Positions 42,311 to 51,857 are shown, counted from the stretch's first letter. The stretch is 64,000 nucleotides of DNA from Lachnospiraceae bacterium (GCA_017626435.1 JAGAIR010000005.1:1-64000), one strand, 5' to 3'. A program made the numbers and translations. Notes: a model not told the origin generated them from the letters alone.

Positions 42311-44824
42311 TTATTTGGCAGTAAACTTCTTCACTCCACTGTACTTGCCATATACATTTTTGCCGTTTGCCTTCTTAACAGCTCTTACCTTAACAAAGTA
42401 CTTTTTGCCCTTCTTTATCTTCAGTTTTTTGTACTTAACAGAAATGGTAACTTTCTTTCCATTCTTAACGGTTACCTTATTTGTCTTCTTGAACTTCTTC
42501 GTATTAGAGACAACGATCTGATAACCAGTTGCGCCTGCTATCTTCTTCTTTAATTTTACAGTAAGCTTAGATTTCTTTGCTGTTACTTTCTTGATTGCAG
42601 GTTTACCAGGTTTTGCCACAGTTGTTGGTGCAGTTGGAGCCGGACTATTAATAGATCCCCCTGTACTAGGATTTGATGTGTTATTTGGTGCCTGTGTTGC
42701 AGGAGTTACTTTCTTCAGACCCTGTACTGCATCATCTACTGCCTTCTTTAAAGCAGCCATTTCACTAACGGATACATCTTCCCCTGCATTTTTTGCAGCG
42801 GTAATAGCATCCTGCAATGCTTTCCAGCTTTCTGCTGTATAGTCACTCTCGTTTTTAATTCCTTCTGCTGTAGCAATACTGTTATCCAACGCTGTTTTCA
42901 CGTCTGTCGCCAGATTAGAGGATGCCTCTTTCAACGCAGCAACGGCATTCTTAATTGCACTTGGAAGCATGTTCTCTTCTTTTGCAAGTTCCTTTGCAGA
43001 AGCAATCGCATTATCCAGAGCAGCTACAACGTCTTCCGAGTAATCATCTTTTGTAATAGCATCTGCACTTTCCTCTGCATTTTTGATGGCAGCATCCAGT
43101 ATCCCCTCAGGTCCCTCTGTACTCTCTGCTTCAAAACTCTTCAGAAGTTTATCCTTCGCATCATAGAAATCGACTGACACAATACGGAATACATCTTCTT
43201 TCGCCGTTGACCAGCAATATGTCCAGCCTTCCAGCTGATAGGAATCTCCCTCTTTGATCTCAGGAATTTCTAATGTTTCCTTCCAGCCCTTTGTACCATT
43301 GGCGTAACTATCATCAGTTCCTGTATACTTCTGGTAATATTTCTCCAGCTCGTTATATCGTAATTCGATAGTTGTATATGGATTATAAGAAGTATCCTCC
43401 GTACAGTTAAAGGTAACCTCTGCCTTAACTGCTCCAGCCATCTCCTTATCTGCTGTTCCAGAAAGAATGGTAGTCATTTTACCATAGTAAAGTCTTGCCA
43501 GTCCATACCAGTCGGTTGGATACTCTATCACTAACGAATCTATCGCTTCGCGAACACCTGCTGTTGCACTTGTAATGGCTGCAACTGTCGTACTATTTGT
43601 AACGGAATCTGCAGTATTCAACACTTCCTGTAATGCAGTCCAGCTTTTTTCTGTATAATCTGTTTCAATCAGATTTTCGGTCTCTGCTACAACATCATTT
43701 AAATCACTCTTGACAGTATCCAGATCAAGCTCAACTAATCCTTCAATAGCATTGGTTATGTCTGATGCTAAAGTATTTATTGTATCTTCTGTATCAGCAG
43801 TTTCCAGGGCAGATTTTCCTTTCTCAAGTGCTTCCGCAAGCGCTTTCCAGCTATCCTCTGTGTAATTTCCTTTTACAGACTCTAACTCTTCTGCCGCTGC
43901 AATTGCGGAATCCAGTGCTGTAGTAGGGATAAGTTCATCCAATGCCGCGTCAATTGCCTCTGTTGCTGCATTAACAGATTCTTCTGACTTATCAGCAGAA
44001 TCCAGTGTGCTTTGACCACTCTCTAATGCACTCATTAAAGAATCCCAGCTATTTTTAGTATAGCCTGCACCATCCAGATGACGGTTTTGTACGATCATTC
44101 CCTTTTTTAATGCAATTCGCAATGGTGTATCATCTACCGTCAAGTCCTTTACTATAGTTACAGAGTTATTTATTTTCTTTATCAATGTATCATTACTACT
44201 ATTTTCCATAATATGGATCGTAGTTATTTTTCCGAAATCATCCAAAACCATATCTTCAATTTCTGTTAATTCTCCATAAAAATATACCTCTTTTACTCCC
44301 TCCATAAAAGCAAAACAGCCCTCTTTAAGTGAAGTAACGTTTTTTCCCATCCATATTGTTTTTACATTTTGCATCCCGAAAGAGTAGGCACCAACTGTTG
44401 TAATTTCTCCTCCAATAAATACCTCTGGCAAATTTTCATATAAATCAGTCCCTTTGTCACCTAATTCACTGATTGGCTTACTTCGGCATGCCCTATACCA
44501 TCCCTGTTGTTCATATATATTTTCCGCCATAGCAAATATATCGTCCATTGTAAAAGAGTTCATAGCCCCCTCACCTTCCAAAATCAACACAGAGTCCTTG
44601 GAGGTAGTCTCTGTCAACTTCTCACCCTTATAATAAAGCCAATTAATTGTATTATTCTCCCCATAGGTTCCACTTGCTGCACTATTGTAATCAATAAACT
44701 CTGTCTTTTCATTCTCAAAATCGATGCATGCTGCCTGACTGTGAATATCTGAAACAGAAACAGAAGTGATAAGCAGTGCTACTGATGCAATGGTACTAAT
44801 CAATTTCTTTACATTATGAATCAT
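42311..44824 (-). CDS. Secreted FIVAR and leucine-rich repeat surface protein
   Basis: An 837-aa protein. Signal peptide at 1-31. A BspA-type leucine-rich segment lies at about 130-215 (VFIGGEITTVGAYSFGMQNVK, then VTSLKEGCF). Five FIVAR modules are recognisable by Y-T-x-x-S-W-x-x-L-x-x-A: near 235-300, 302-362, 365-425, 575-635 and 640-705 (the fourth reads DYSEDVVAAL). A beta-rich domain (about 430-570), with SYQLEGWTYCW, is of unknown type. A Pro/Thr/Ser linker follows, then a Lys-rich FN3-like end. No LPXTG. FIVAR modules bind glycans or proteins in other species. It lies 132 bases after the GH5 gene and may act with it. Confidence 0.8.
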   Translation of the reverse strand: MIHNVKKLISTIASVALLITSVSVSDIHSQAACIDFENEKTEFIDYNSAASGTYGENNTINWLYYKGEKLTETTSKDSVLILEGEGAMNSFTMDDIFAMAENIYEQQGWYRACRSKPISELGDKGTDLYENLPEVFIGGEITTVGAYSFGMQNVKTIWMGKNVTSLKEGCFAFMEGVKEVYFYGELTEIEDMVLDDFGKITTIHIMENSSNDTLIKKINNSVTIVKDLTVDDTPLRIALKKGMIVQNRHLDGAGYTKNSWDSLMSALESGQSTLDSADKSEESVNAATEAIDAALDELIPTTALDSAIAAAEELESVKGNYTEDSWKALAEALEKGKSALETADTEDTINTLASDITNAIEGLVELDLDTVKSDLNDVVAETENLIETDYTEKSWTALQEVLNTADSVTNSTTVAAITSATAGVREAIDSLVIEYPTDWYGLARLYYGKMTTILSGTADKEMAGAVKAEVTFNCTEDTSYNPYTTIELRYNELEKYYQKYTGTDDSYANGTKGWKETLEIPEIKEGDSYQLEGWTYCWSTAKEDVFRIVSVDFYDAKDKLLKSFEAESTEGPEGILDAAIKNAEESADAITKDDYSEDVVAALDNAIASAKELAKEENMLPSAIKNAVAALKEASSNLATDVKTALDNSIATAEGIKNESDYTAESWKALQDAITAAKNAGEDVSVSEMAALKKAVDDAVQGLKKVTPATQAPNNTSNPSTGGSINSPAPTAPTTVAKPGKPAIKKVTAKKSKLTVKLKKKIAGATGYQIVVSNTKKFKKTNKVTVKNGKKVTISVKYKKLKIKKGKKYFVKVRAVKKANGKNVYGKYSGVKKFTAK

Positions 44825-44864
44825 CCTTTAAATCCTCTCCATATACTAATTTTTATTCTATTTA

Positions 44865-44906
44865 TCAGGACAGGCACCATATTATAGTACAGTGCCTATC
44901 CTGATT
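44865..44906. repeat. Inverted repeat around a TATAAT, upstream of the FIVAR gene
   Basis: ATCAGGACAGGCAC and GTGCCTATCCTGAT are 14-base arms with one mismatch, separated by 14 bases that contain TATAAT on the minus strand. TTGAAA lies 19 bases before that hexamer. No T tail follows on the minus strand. It is either a promoter inside an operator-like repeat or a processing hairpin between the GH5 and FIVAR genes. Confidence 0.6.
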
Positions 44907-44956
44907 TTCAAATGATCTGTATCTTTAGGATACTCTTCTTACGTTTTCCTTTTCCA

Positions 44957-46948
44957 TTATTCAGCGGAAGTCAAAGTTGGAATAATTGTTTTTCCTAATG
45001 TGGTCTGGGCATAGGTGTAACGATTCCATAAGCCCATACCATATTCACCGGTATATCCATTATCCCAATAGATATAACCAAGTCCCCTTATCTGTGCCTG
45101 TGCCACTACTCTTGCAATATATGTATTGATTGCATCATAATTATTTTTATCAGCCGCACCAAACTCACCGATTACAACCGGAATACCATTATCAACAAAT
45201 TTTCTTTTCAATTTTAAAAACTGTGTACTAACATTAGCCAGCTCTGCATTACTGATTTCTGTTGTGCTTCCGTTATCTGGATCTGTGTTTAAGGTGAAAT
45301 TATATGGGTCATAGAAATGAGCAGATATCATAATTCTGTCAGTCGAACCATTATAATTTGGAACTACAAAATCATCTTTCACCGTCTGGTCAATGTTAGT
45401 GTTATAACCAGGAACCAAGAGGAAACGAGTCAGGTTATTTCCACCTACACCGCGTACGGTATCAACAAAAATCTGATTCAGTGTATTAATGTTAGTCCAG
45501 GTTGTAGAACTCCATGGAGTACCATAGTTGCCATTTTCCATTACTTCATTCATGGATTCAAAAATCAGATGCTGGTCATAGTCCTTAAATCTAACTGCAA
45601 TTCTTCTCCAAACTTCACCAAAGGCTGCTCTGATTCCTGTCTGATTGGAGGCATCAATATCAAGCCACTGACCGGTAACACCTTCACCGCCATCATGCTG
45701 GATATTGATAATAACAAACATATCATAGTCTCTTGCCATATCTACTACTTCCTGTAATCTGTCAAGAGTAGCAGTAAACTTAGCATCATCAATTGTGTAG
45801 TTGTCTCCATTGACAGAAACAGAATTTACCCAAGTTGTAGGAATTCTTACTGTCTTAAATCCGGCAGCAGCAGCCTGCTTGAAGAGACGCTTATTGATTA
45901 CTGGATTGCCCCAGAGAGTCTCACCAGTCTCGCCCTGCTCATTTACAGACTCCAGTGCATTACCCAGGTTCCAGCCAGCACCCATCTCGCTGATGATATT
46001 TGCATTAGTAAGATTGTTTACTGTTGTCTCACAGCTCTCAGCCTCATCATAAATCTCTACCTTCTTCACAGTACAGGTGTCATATGCCAGATACATAGAG
46101 GTCATATCCTTAGGGATATTAGTTAAATAAGTAACCTCTCCTGCCTTTGCTACCTGAGGATAGTTTTCTACAACCGGTGTATAGTCCGGCTTCAGAATCT
46201 CTGACTGAGGATAGATTGGCTCATCTCCCACTTCACCGTATTCTACCGTTACTGCAACGATCGGTTTCTGGAAGGTAGATAAGTTAAGGCCACCCACAGA
46301 AACATTCCATGCATTTGCAGATACATAAACAGTACCGCTTGTTACACTCAGAGAACCGAAATCTGCATCTTCCTGGTCACCTGTTTTCTGCCATGCACCT
46401 TCCAGGACAACAGGCTGACTTGTCTGTGTGCCAGAGGACACATATTTCATGGATGTAATTGTGATCTGTGTATCACCGATTCCACCGGTCTGAAGGTTGA
46501 TACCCTGTACCTGGTTACCGGTTGTCAGTTTTCCTTCGATCGTCTCAAAAGGAACAGTAACCGTATACTCTTGGTCCTTAACTGGTGTTACAGCTGCTGT
46601 CTTGTCAATTCCTTCTGGCCCTACTGTTGTGCGGTTCCAGCCGCCCCAGCCACTGTCAAATACCAAAAATTCCAGTGTATCATTGAATCCTATGGTATTA
46701 TCTGCAGCAGGAGTCCCAATTGAATCATACTTAAAGGTCACTTCAAAACCGGTACGTCCGCCTCCCATATAATTTGACGCAAAGTATGTATCAATATAGG
46801 TTGCATTTCCTGTCACAGTCTTGTTTGTAAGCAGTGCATCATCTGCTGCACTTGCCTGTCCTCCTACAATCAGGGTGGATCCCAGCATTGCAACGGACAA
46901 CATAGCACTAAGTACTTTTCTAAATTTCTTGCTTTTAATCATAAGCAT
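44957..46948 (-). CDS. Secreted endoglucanase, glycoside hydrolase family 5
   Basis: A 663-aa enzyme that cuts beta-1,4-glucan outside the cell. Signal peptide at 1-35. Residues about 40-300 form two beta-rich modules (for example FLVFDSGWGGWNRTTVGPEG and the region 180-300), probably carbohydrate-binding. The GH5 barrel covers about 315-655, with GWNLGNALE, KTVRIPTTW, IFESMNEV (acid/base E468; the usual NEP is NEV), SAHFYDPYNF and VVIGEFGAADK (nucleophile E595). Subfamily GH5_4 is the best guess. There is no dockerin or anchor, so it is likely free or bound through its modules. GGAGG precedes the ATG; an ATG two codons later is also possible. Confidence 0.92.
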   Translation of the reverse strand: MLMIKSKKFRKVLSAMLSVAMLGSTLIVGGQASAADDALLTNKTVTGNATYIDTYFASNYMGGGRTGFEVTFKYDSIGTPAADNTIGFNDTLEFLVFDSGWGGWNRTTVGPEGIDKTAAVTPVKDQEYTVTVPFETIEGKLTTGNQVQGINLQTGGIGDTQITITSMKYVSSGTQTSQPVVLEGAWQKTGDQEDADFGSLSVTSGTVYVSANAWNVSVGGLNLSTFQKPIVAVTVEYGEVGDEPIYPQSEILKPDYTPVVENYPQVAKAGEVTYLTNIPKDMTSMYLAYDTCTVKKVEIYDEAESCETTVNNLTNANIISEMGAGWNLGNALESVNEQGETGETLWGNPVINKRLFKQAAAAGFKTVRIPTTWVNSVSVNGDNYTIDDAKFTATLDRLQEVVDMARDYDMFVIINIQHDGGEGVTGQWLDIDASNQTGIRAAFGEVWRRIAVRFKDYDQHLIFESMNEVMENGNYGTPWSSTTWTNINTLNQIFVDTVRGVGGNNLTRFLLVPGYNTNIDQTVKDDFVVPNYNGSTDRIMISAHFYDPYNFTLNTDPDNGSTTEISNAELANVSTQFLKLKRKFVDNGIPVVIGEFGAADKNNYDAINTYIARVVAQAQIRGLGYIYWDNGYTGEYGMGLWNRYTYAQTTLGKTIIPTLTSAE

Positions 46949-47565
46949 TGCTCCCTTCCTCCATTTCTCATTTTGCCTTTCTGCAAAACAAAAAACAGAA
47001 CTATCGCATAATACATTACATGTTGCCTTTTTCTGTTATTAGTATCTTGTTTTTGCTTCTCCCAGATACTTCCCTCTTTCGTAAAATACCTCCTTTCTGT
47101 TATTCTTTTAAACCTGTTTTTATAACAAAATCAGATTTTTTATTTTCCAAAATCATCTGCCTGCCATAGAACCCATTTCGATTCTGCATACAGATGTTTT
47201 TTGGCAACCCCTGCTCCCCAATAAAAATAACAAAAATTGATTCCTTACAGTTTATTCTTCCATCTCATCTTTTAGACAAGTAATTTCCAATAATCTCCTG
47301 TTAATTATTTCCATGACAAGTATACCATCCTTTCCATCCATTTCATTCTCCATTCGTTCGCAAATTCCGACATACTTCGACAAAATTCTACGCGATTTAC
47401 TTTCATTCGACACTTTTCAACCTATGAAGCAATAAAATGCGAATACTGTTTCACATTCGACATCTGTCAAACTAAAAAAATGGCTCCAGAATTTTACATC
47501 TGAAACCATTTTTTCTACTTGCATTTCATCAATCAACTTAAATTATCACGACAATTTTTTCTTCT
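46949..47565 (-). promoter_or_regulatory. Long upstream region of the GH5 gene with TTCGACA repeats
   Basis: This 617-base gap holds no gene. On the minus strand TATACT at 47319-47324 is the best -10, with a very poor -35, giving a leader of about 360 bases. Upstream lie three identical heptamers TTCGACA at 47376, 47406 and 47456 (30 and 50 bases apart) and one TTCCGACA at 47365. Their spacing fits binding sites on one DNA face for an activator. A small hairpin (GTATCT/AGATAC) lies near 47042-47070. The terminator at 47474-47514 belongs to the ABC genes. Confidence 0.5.
47474..47514 (-). terminator. Terminator after the ABC exporter genes
   Basis: AAAAAATGG...TTTCAGA pairs with TCTGGAGCCATTTTTT on the minus strand with a small internal mismatch, ending in seven T, about 50 bases past the stop at 47566. 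Confidence 0.7.
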
Positions 47566-49527
47566 TTATCCAACCAGACCCTCTCCGATGTTCCCAGTGT
47601 AGAGCTGATAATACTTGCCCTGCTGTTCAATCAGCTGGTCATGAGTACCTCTCTCTATGATCCGTCCCTGCTCCAGCACCATAATACAATCGCTGTTCTT
47701 TACTGTAGAAAGACGATGGGCAATCACAAAGGTTGTTCTTCCCTTCATCAGCTGATCCATACCATCCTGCACCAGCTTTTCAGTACGGGTATCAATGGAG
47801 CTGGTAGCCTCATCAAGGATCAGTGCAGGCGGGTCTGCAATGGCAGCCCTGGCAATGGCAAGAAGCTGCCTCTGTCCCTGACTCAGATTGGCACCATCCC
47901 CGGTAAGCATCGTATCATAGCCTTCTGGCAGATGCTTGATAAAATTATGGGCATTGGCAAGTTTTGCAGCTGCAACCACCTCTTCCTCCGTAGCATCCAG
48001 CTTTCCATAACGGATATTCTCCATCACTGTACCAGTAAACAGATGGGTATCCTGCAATACGATTCCCAGGGAATGACGCAGATCCTCTTTTTTAATTTTA
48101 TTCACGTTGATTCCATCAAAACGAATCTTTCCATCCTGAATATCATAGAAACGATTGATCAGATTGGTTATCGTTGTCTTTCCTGCACCGGTAGCACCAA
48201 CAAAGGCAATTTTCTGTCCCGGCTTCGCATAGATTTCTATATCATGGAGTATGATCTTATCATCATTATATCCAAAGTCTACATGGTCAAATACTACATC
48301 TCCCTCCAGTTTCTGGTAGGTTATGGTATCCTCTTCTCTGTGATAATGCTTCCATGCCCAGAGACCAGTACGTTCCTTGCTCTCTGTAATATTTCCGGAT
48401 GCATCCTCTCTGGCATGAACCAGCTCCACATAACCATCATTTACTTCCGGCTTTTCATCCAGCAGCTGGAATACCCTGTCTGCACCAGCCAGAGCCATGA
48501 CAATACTATTTAACTGCATGCTGACCTGATTGATCGGCTGGCTGAAAGACTTGTTGAAGGTCAGAAAGCTGACCAGTCCACCCAGTGTAAAGCCTCCAAC
48601 ACCATTTAACGCCAGTATACCACCTACCATTGCACATAAAACATAACTGATATTTCCAATCTGTGCATTGACAGGCATCAGAACATTAGCAAAGGTATTG
48701 GCATTGTCTGCGCTCTCAAACAGCTGGTCATTTAGTTGATTAAACTCCTCAATACTCTCTTCCTCATGACAGAAGACTTTAACTACCTTCTGTCCATTCA
48801 TCATTTCCTCAATATGAGCATTCACCTTTCCCAAATCCCTCTGCTGTGCCATAAAGTAGGACCCGGAAAGACCAGCAATCTTCTTTGTGACCAGCATCGT
48901 AACGCCAACCATGACCAGGGTGATCACCGTCAATGGAACATTCAGCATGATCATAGAAAACAGTACACTGACAATCGTAATGATACTGGAAATCAGCTGT
49001 GGGATACTCTGACTGATCATCTGCCGCAAGGTATCAATATCGTTCGTATAGATGGACATTATGTCACCATGAGCATGAGTATCAAAATATTTAATCGGAA
49101 GGGATTCCATATGAATAAACAAATCATCCCGCAGATCACGCAGGGTTCCCTGCGTCACATTCACCATGATCCGGCTGTAAGCCCAGGTGGAAATGATGCC
49201 GATTCCATAAAATGCCGCTACCTGCATGATTTTATGCATAAGCGGGGTAAAATCAGCCTGGTCAGATGCCAGCATTGGTACAATATAATCATCAATCAAA
49301 GCCTTGATAAACAAAGTTCCCTGTACATTTGCCAAAACACTTACCACAATGCAGATCACAACAAAAACCAGTTGAACACCATACTTCTTCCCAACATACC
49401 CCATCAGACGCCGGATGGTCTGACCTGGATGTTCCAGTTTCACTTTTGGTCTTCCTGCGCCTCTTCCTCCCGGTCCTTTTGGCCCGCGAACCACCTTTGG
49501 CGCTGATTCTGTTCTTTTTTCTTCCAT
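47566..49527 (-). CDS. ABC exporter subunit with intact catalytic site (heterodimer B)
   Basis: A 653-aa half-transporter with a basic Gly/Pro/Lys N-terminus, six membrane segments (about 45-330) and an ATPase. Walker A GATGAGKTT, signature NLSQGQRQ, Walker B ALILDEATSSID with the catalytic glutamate, and H-loop VIAHRLS are all present. An insert of about 60 residues (365-420) separates the two halves. It likely pairs with the next-upstream subunit as a BmrCD/LmrCD-type multidrug exporter; substrate unknown. The start at 49527 is chosen because an earlier GTG overlaps the ribosome site. It lies 27 bases after its partner. Confidence 0.9.
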   Translation of the reverse strand: MEEKRTESAPKVVRGPKGPGGRGAGRPKVKLEHPGQTIRRLMGYVGKKYGVQLVFVVICIVVSVLANVQGTLFIKALIDDYIVPMLASDQADFTPLMHKIMQVAAFYGIGIISTWAYSRIMVNVTQGTLRDLRDDLFIHMESLPIKYFDTHAHGDIMSIYTNDIDTLRQMISQSIPQLISSIITIVSVLFSMIMLNVPLTVITLVMVGVTMLVTKKIAGLSGSYFMAQQRDLGKVNAHIEEMMNGQKVVKVFCHEEESIEEFNQLNDQLFESADNANTFANVLMPVNAQIGNISYVLCAMVGGILALNGVGGFTLGGLVSFLTFNKSFSQPINQVSMQLNSIVMALAGADRVFQLLDEKPEVNDGYVELVHAREDASGNITESKERTGLWAWKHYHREEDTITYQKLEGDVVFDHVDFGYNDDKIILHDIEIYAKPGQKIAFVGATGAGKTTITNLINRFYDIQDGKIRFDGINVNKIKKEDLRHSLGIVLQDTHLFTGTVMENIRYGKLDATEEEVVAAAKLANAHNFIKHLPEGYDTMLTGDGANLSQGQRQLLAIARAAIADPPALILDEATSSIDTRTEKLVQDGMDQLMKGRTTFVIAHRLSTVKNSDCIMVLEQGRIIERGTHDQLIEQQGKYYQLYTGNIGEGLVG

Positions 49528-49554
49528 ATTATAATTCACCTCAATTCCAATCTA

Positions 49555-51327
49555 TTATGATGCCTCATCAAAATCTCCACTGCCTGCTGTCTGTGACTCA
49601 TATACCTCCCGATAAATCTTATTTCCTTCCAGCAGCTCTTCATGAGTGCCAAATCCATCTATCTCGCCATCCTCCATCACAATAATCCGGTCAGCACTCT
49701 GGATACTGGAAACTCTCTGGGCAATGATCAGCTTCGTAGTCCCTGGTATCTCCCGGGCAAATGCCTTACGGATTTTTGCATCAGTGGCTGTATCCACTGC
49801 ACTGGTGGAATCATCCAGAATCAATATCTTCGGTTTCTTCAGCAATGCCCTTGCAATACAGAGACGCTGCTTCTGCCCGCCGGAGACATTCGTTCCACCC
49901 TGTTCAATATAGGTCTGATAGCCATCTGGCATTTTATCAATAAACTCATCTGCACAAGCCTGTTTGCAGGCACGAATGCATTCCTCTTCCGTTGCTTCCG
50001 GATTCCCCCAACGAAGATTATCCAGAATCGTGCCAGAAAACAATACATTATTCTGCAAGACAACTGCCACCTGGTTACGCAGAACATCCAAATCATATTC
50101 CTTGACATTCCTGCCGCCAACCAGAACCTCGCCCTGAACTGCGTCTTCATCCTCTTCGGGTTTCTCATCAACATCGTACAGACGGCTGACCAGATTGACC
50201 AGACTGGATTTTCCACTTCCGGTCCCTCCCAAAATACCAATAGTCTCTCCTGAGCGGATGGACAGGTTAATATCCTTTAATACCGGCTCCTTTGCATTCT
50301 TTCTATAACTGAAATTCACATGATGGAATTCAATACTTCCGTCCTCCACTTCCAGAACCGGTTTTTCCGGATTGGTAATATCCGTTTTTTCATCCAGCAC
50401 CTCAACGATACGTCTGGCACTGGAAATACTCATGGTGATCATCACAAATACCATAGAAAGCATCATCAGGCTCATCAGTATGTTCATGCAATAAGCAAGC
50501 AGGGAGGAAAGCTCTCCTGTGGTAAGACTGGAGCTTACGATCATCTTTGCCCCCAGCCAGCTGATTCCCAAAATGCAGGAATAGATGGTAAACTGCATTA
50601 ACGGAGCATTGAGGACCATCATGGATTCTGCCTTAGTAAACAGACGACAGACATTTCCACTGGCTTTTGTAAACTTCTCTTTTTCATAATCTTCTCTGAC
50701 ATATGCCTTTACGACACGGATTGCAGAGACATTTTCCTGTACACTGGCATTCAGGTCATCGTACTTTTTAAATATCTGATTAAAATAGTTCATGGTCTTA
50801 CGAATCAAAAAGAACAATACGATTCCCAATAAGATGACCGCTACCAGATAAACAGATGCAATCCTTGCATTGATAAAAAATGCCATTCCCATAGCACAGA
50901 TCAGGCTGGCTGGTGCTCTCATACACATACGTAATATCATCTGATAAGCATTCTGTACATTGGTAACATCTGTGGTCAGACGGGTGACCAGACCTGCCGT
51001 GCTGTACTTATCTATATTAGAAAAACTAAAGGTCTGTATGTTCTCATACATAGCCTTTCTCAAATTTCTGGCAAATCCGGTAGAAGCATTTGCACCAAAC
51101 TTTCCGCCCATATATCCGGCAAAAAGACTGAATCCTGCCACCAGCACCATCAAAACTCCCATCATATAGATATGTTTCATATTTCCCGCTTCCACGCCTT
51201 TGTCAATAATGGATGCCATCATCAAAGGAATAATGGTCTCCATGATCACCTCCAAGATCATAAAAAACGGTGTCAGCAAAGATGCCATTTTAAATTCTTT
51301 TATCTGTGCACCTAATGTTTTTAACAT
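49555..51327 (-). CDS. ABC exporter subunit with degenerate ATP site (heterodimer A)
   Basis: A 590-aa half-transporter with six membrane segments (about 15-305) and an ATPase. Walker A is GGTGSGKSSL and the signature NVSGGQKQR. Walker B reads ILILDDSTSAVD with Asp in place of the catalytic Glu, and the H-loop reads IAQRVSS with Gln in place of His. These two changes mark the non-hydrolysing site of heterodimeric exporters. The start at 51327 follows GGAGG; a longer in-frame start overlaps marR. It lies 28 bases after marR. Confidence 0.9.
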   Translation of the reverse strand: MLKTLGAQIKEFKMASLLTPFFMILEVIMETIIPLMMASIIDKGVEAGNMKHIYMMGVLMVLVAGFSLFAGYMGGKFGANASTGFARNLRKAMYENIQTFSFSNIDKYSTAGLVTRLTTDVTNVQNAYQMILRMCMRAPASLICAMGMAFFINARIASVYLVAVILLGIVLFFLIRKTMNYFNQIFKKYDDLNASVQENVSAIRVVKAYVREDYEKEKFTKASGNVCRLFTKAESMMVLNAPLMQFTIYSCILGISWLGAKMIVSSSLTTGELSSLLAYCMNILMSLMMLSMVFVMITMSISSARRIVEVLDEKTDITNPEKPVLEVEDGSIEFHHVNFSYRKNAKEPVLKDINLSIRSGETIGILGGTGSGKSSLVNLVSRLYDVDEKPEEDEDAVQGEVLVGGRNVKEYDLDVLRNQVAVVLQNNVLFSGTILDNLRWGNPEATEEECIRACKQACADEFIDKMPDGYQTYIEQGGTNVSGGQKQRLCIARALLKKPKILILDDSTSAVDTATDAKIRKAFAREIPGTTKLIIAQRVSSIQSADRIIVMEDGEIDGFGTHEELLEGNKIYREVYESQTAGSGDFDEAS

Positions 51328-51355
51328 ATTGATACACGCCTCCTTTTCTCTTGGT

Positions 51356-51799
51356 TTACACTGTTTTACTGAGGTTTTCTGCCATCCGGTGAAGATATTC
51401 CCGCAGCTGCCTGATTTCTTCCTCTGAAAATCCATCCGTCAGTTTCTTTTCAAACTGTTCACCGCCTTCCTGCACCCTCTGGTACATCTTCATCGCCTTT
51501 GGTGTCAACGTAAGCTTTTTCAGTCTGGCATCATATTCTACCGGAGAACGGATGATCAGTCCCTTTTGTACCATCAGATCTACTACTTTGGATATGGTGG
51601 AACGGGTAAGGGAAAACTCCCGTTCAAAGTCCTTCTGAAACACATCCCGCTCTGGATGTGCGGCAATATAGTTGATAATCCAACCATTACTCCGGCTGGT
51701 GTCATCTTCATAGATTCCACCAATGCTCTTGTCAATCTCCCGGCGAATCAAATTAGCAATACAGTTAATTTCCATTCCCAACGTCTTTTCCTCTTTCAT
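51356..51799 (-). CDS. MarR-family repressor of the ABC exporter
   Basis: A 147-aa winged-helix protein. The recognition helix and wing read FSLTRSTISKVVDLMVQKGLIIRSPVEYDARLKKLTLTPKA. Both termini are helical for dimer formation. The start at 51799 follows GAGG; the frame remains open 14 codons further, across the operator. It leads the three-gene operon marR-ABC-ABC. A perfect inverted repeat lies just upstream, so it probably represses its own operon until a ligand, often an exported drug, is bound. Confidence 0.9.
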   Translation of the reverse strand: MKEEKTLGMEINCIANLIRREIDKSIGGIYEDDTSRSNGWIINYIAAHPERDVFQKDFEREFSLTRSTISKVVDLMVQKGLIIRSPVEYDARLKKLTLTPKAMKMYQRVQEGGEQFEKKLTDGFSEEEIRQLREYLHRMAENLSKTV

Positions 51800-51820
51800 A
51801 ACAACCTCATCTTTCTTTTT

Positions 51821-51844
51821 AAATTGTTGTATATCCAACAATTT
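51821..51844. promoter_or_regulatory. Probable MarR operator
   Basis: AAATTGTTG and CAACAATTT form perfect 9-base arms around 6 bases. The site covers roughly +7 to +30 of the predicted transcript, where a bound dimer would block elongation or opening. Confidence 0.7.
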
Positions 51845-51857
51845 CAGCGTGATTCCT

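Noticed and set aside
47641..48513. 290-codon plus-strand open frame antisense to the ABC exporter
   Set aside because: Long only because of codon bias in the real gene; the antisense protein is His/Cys/Ile-rich and shows no domain.
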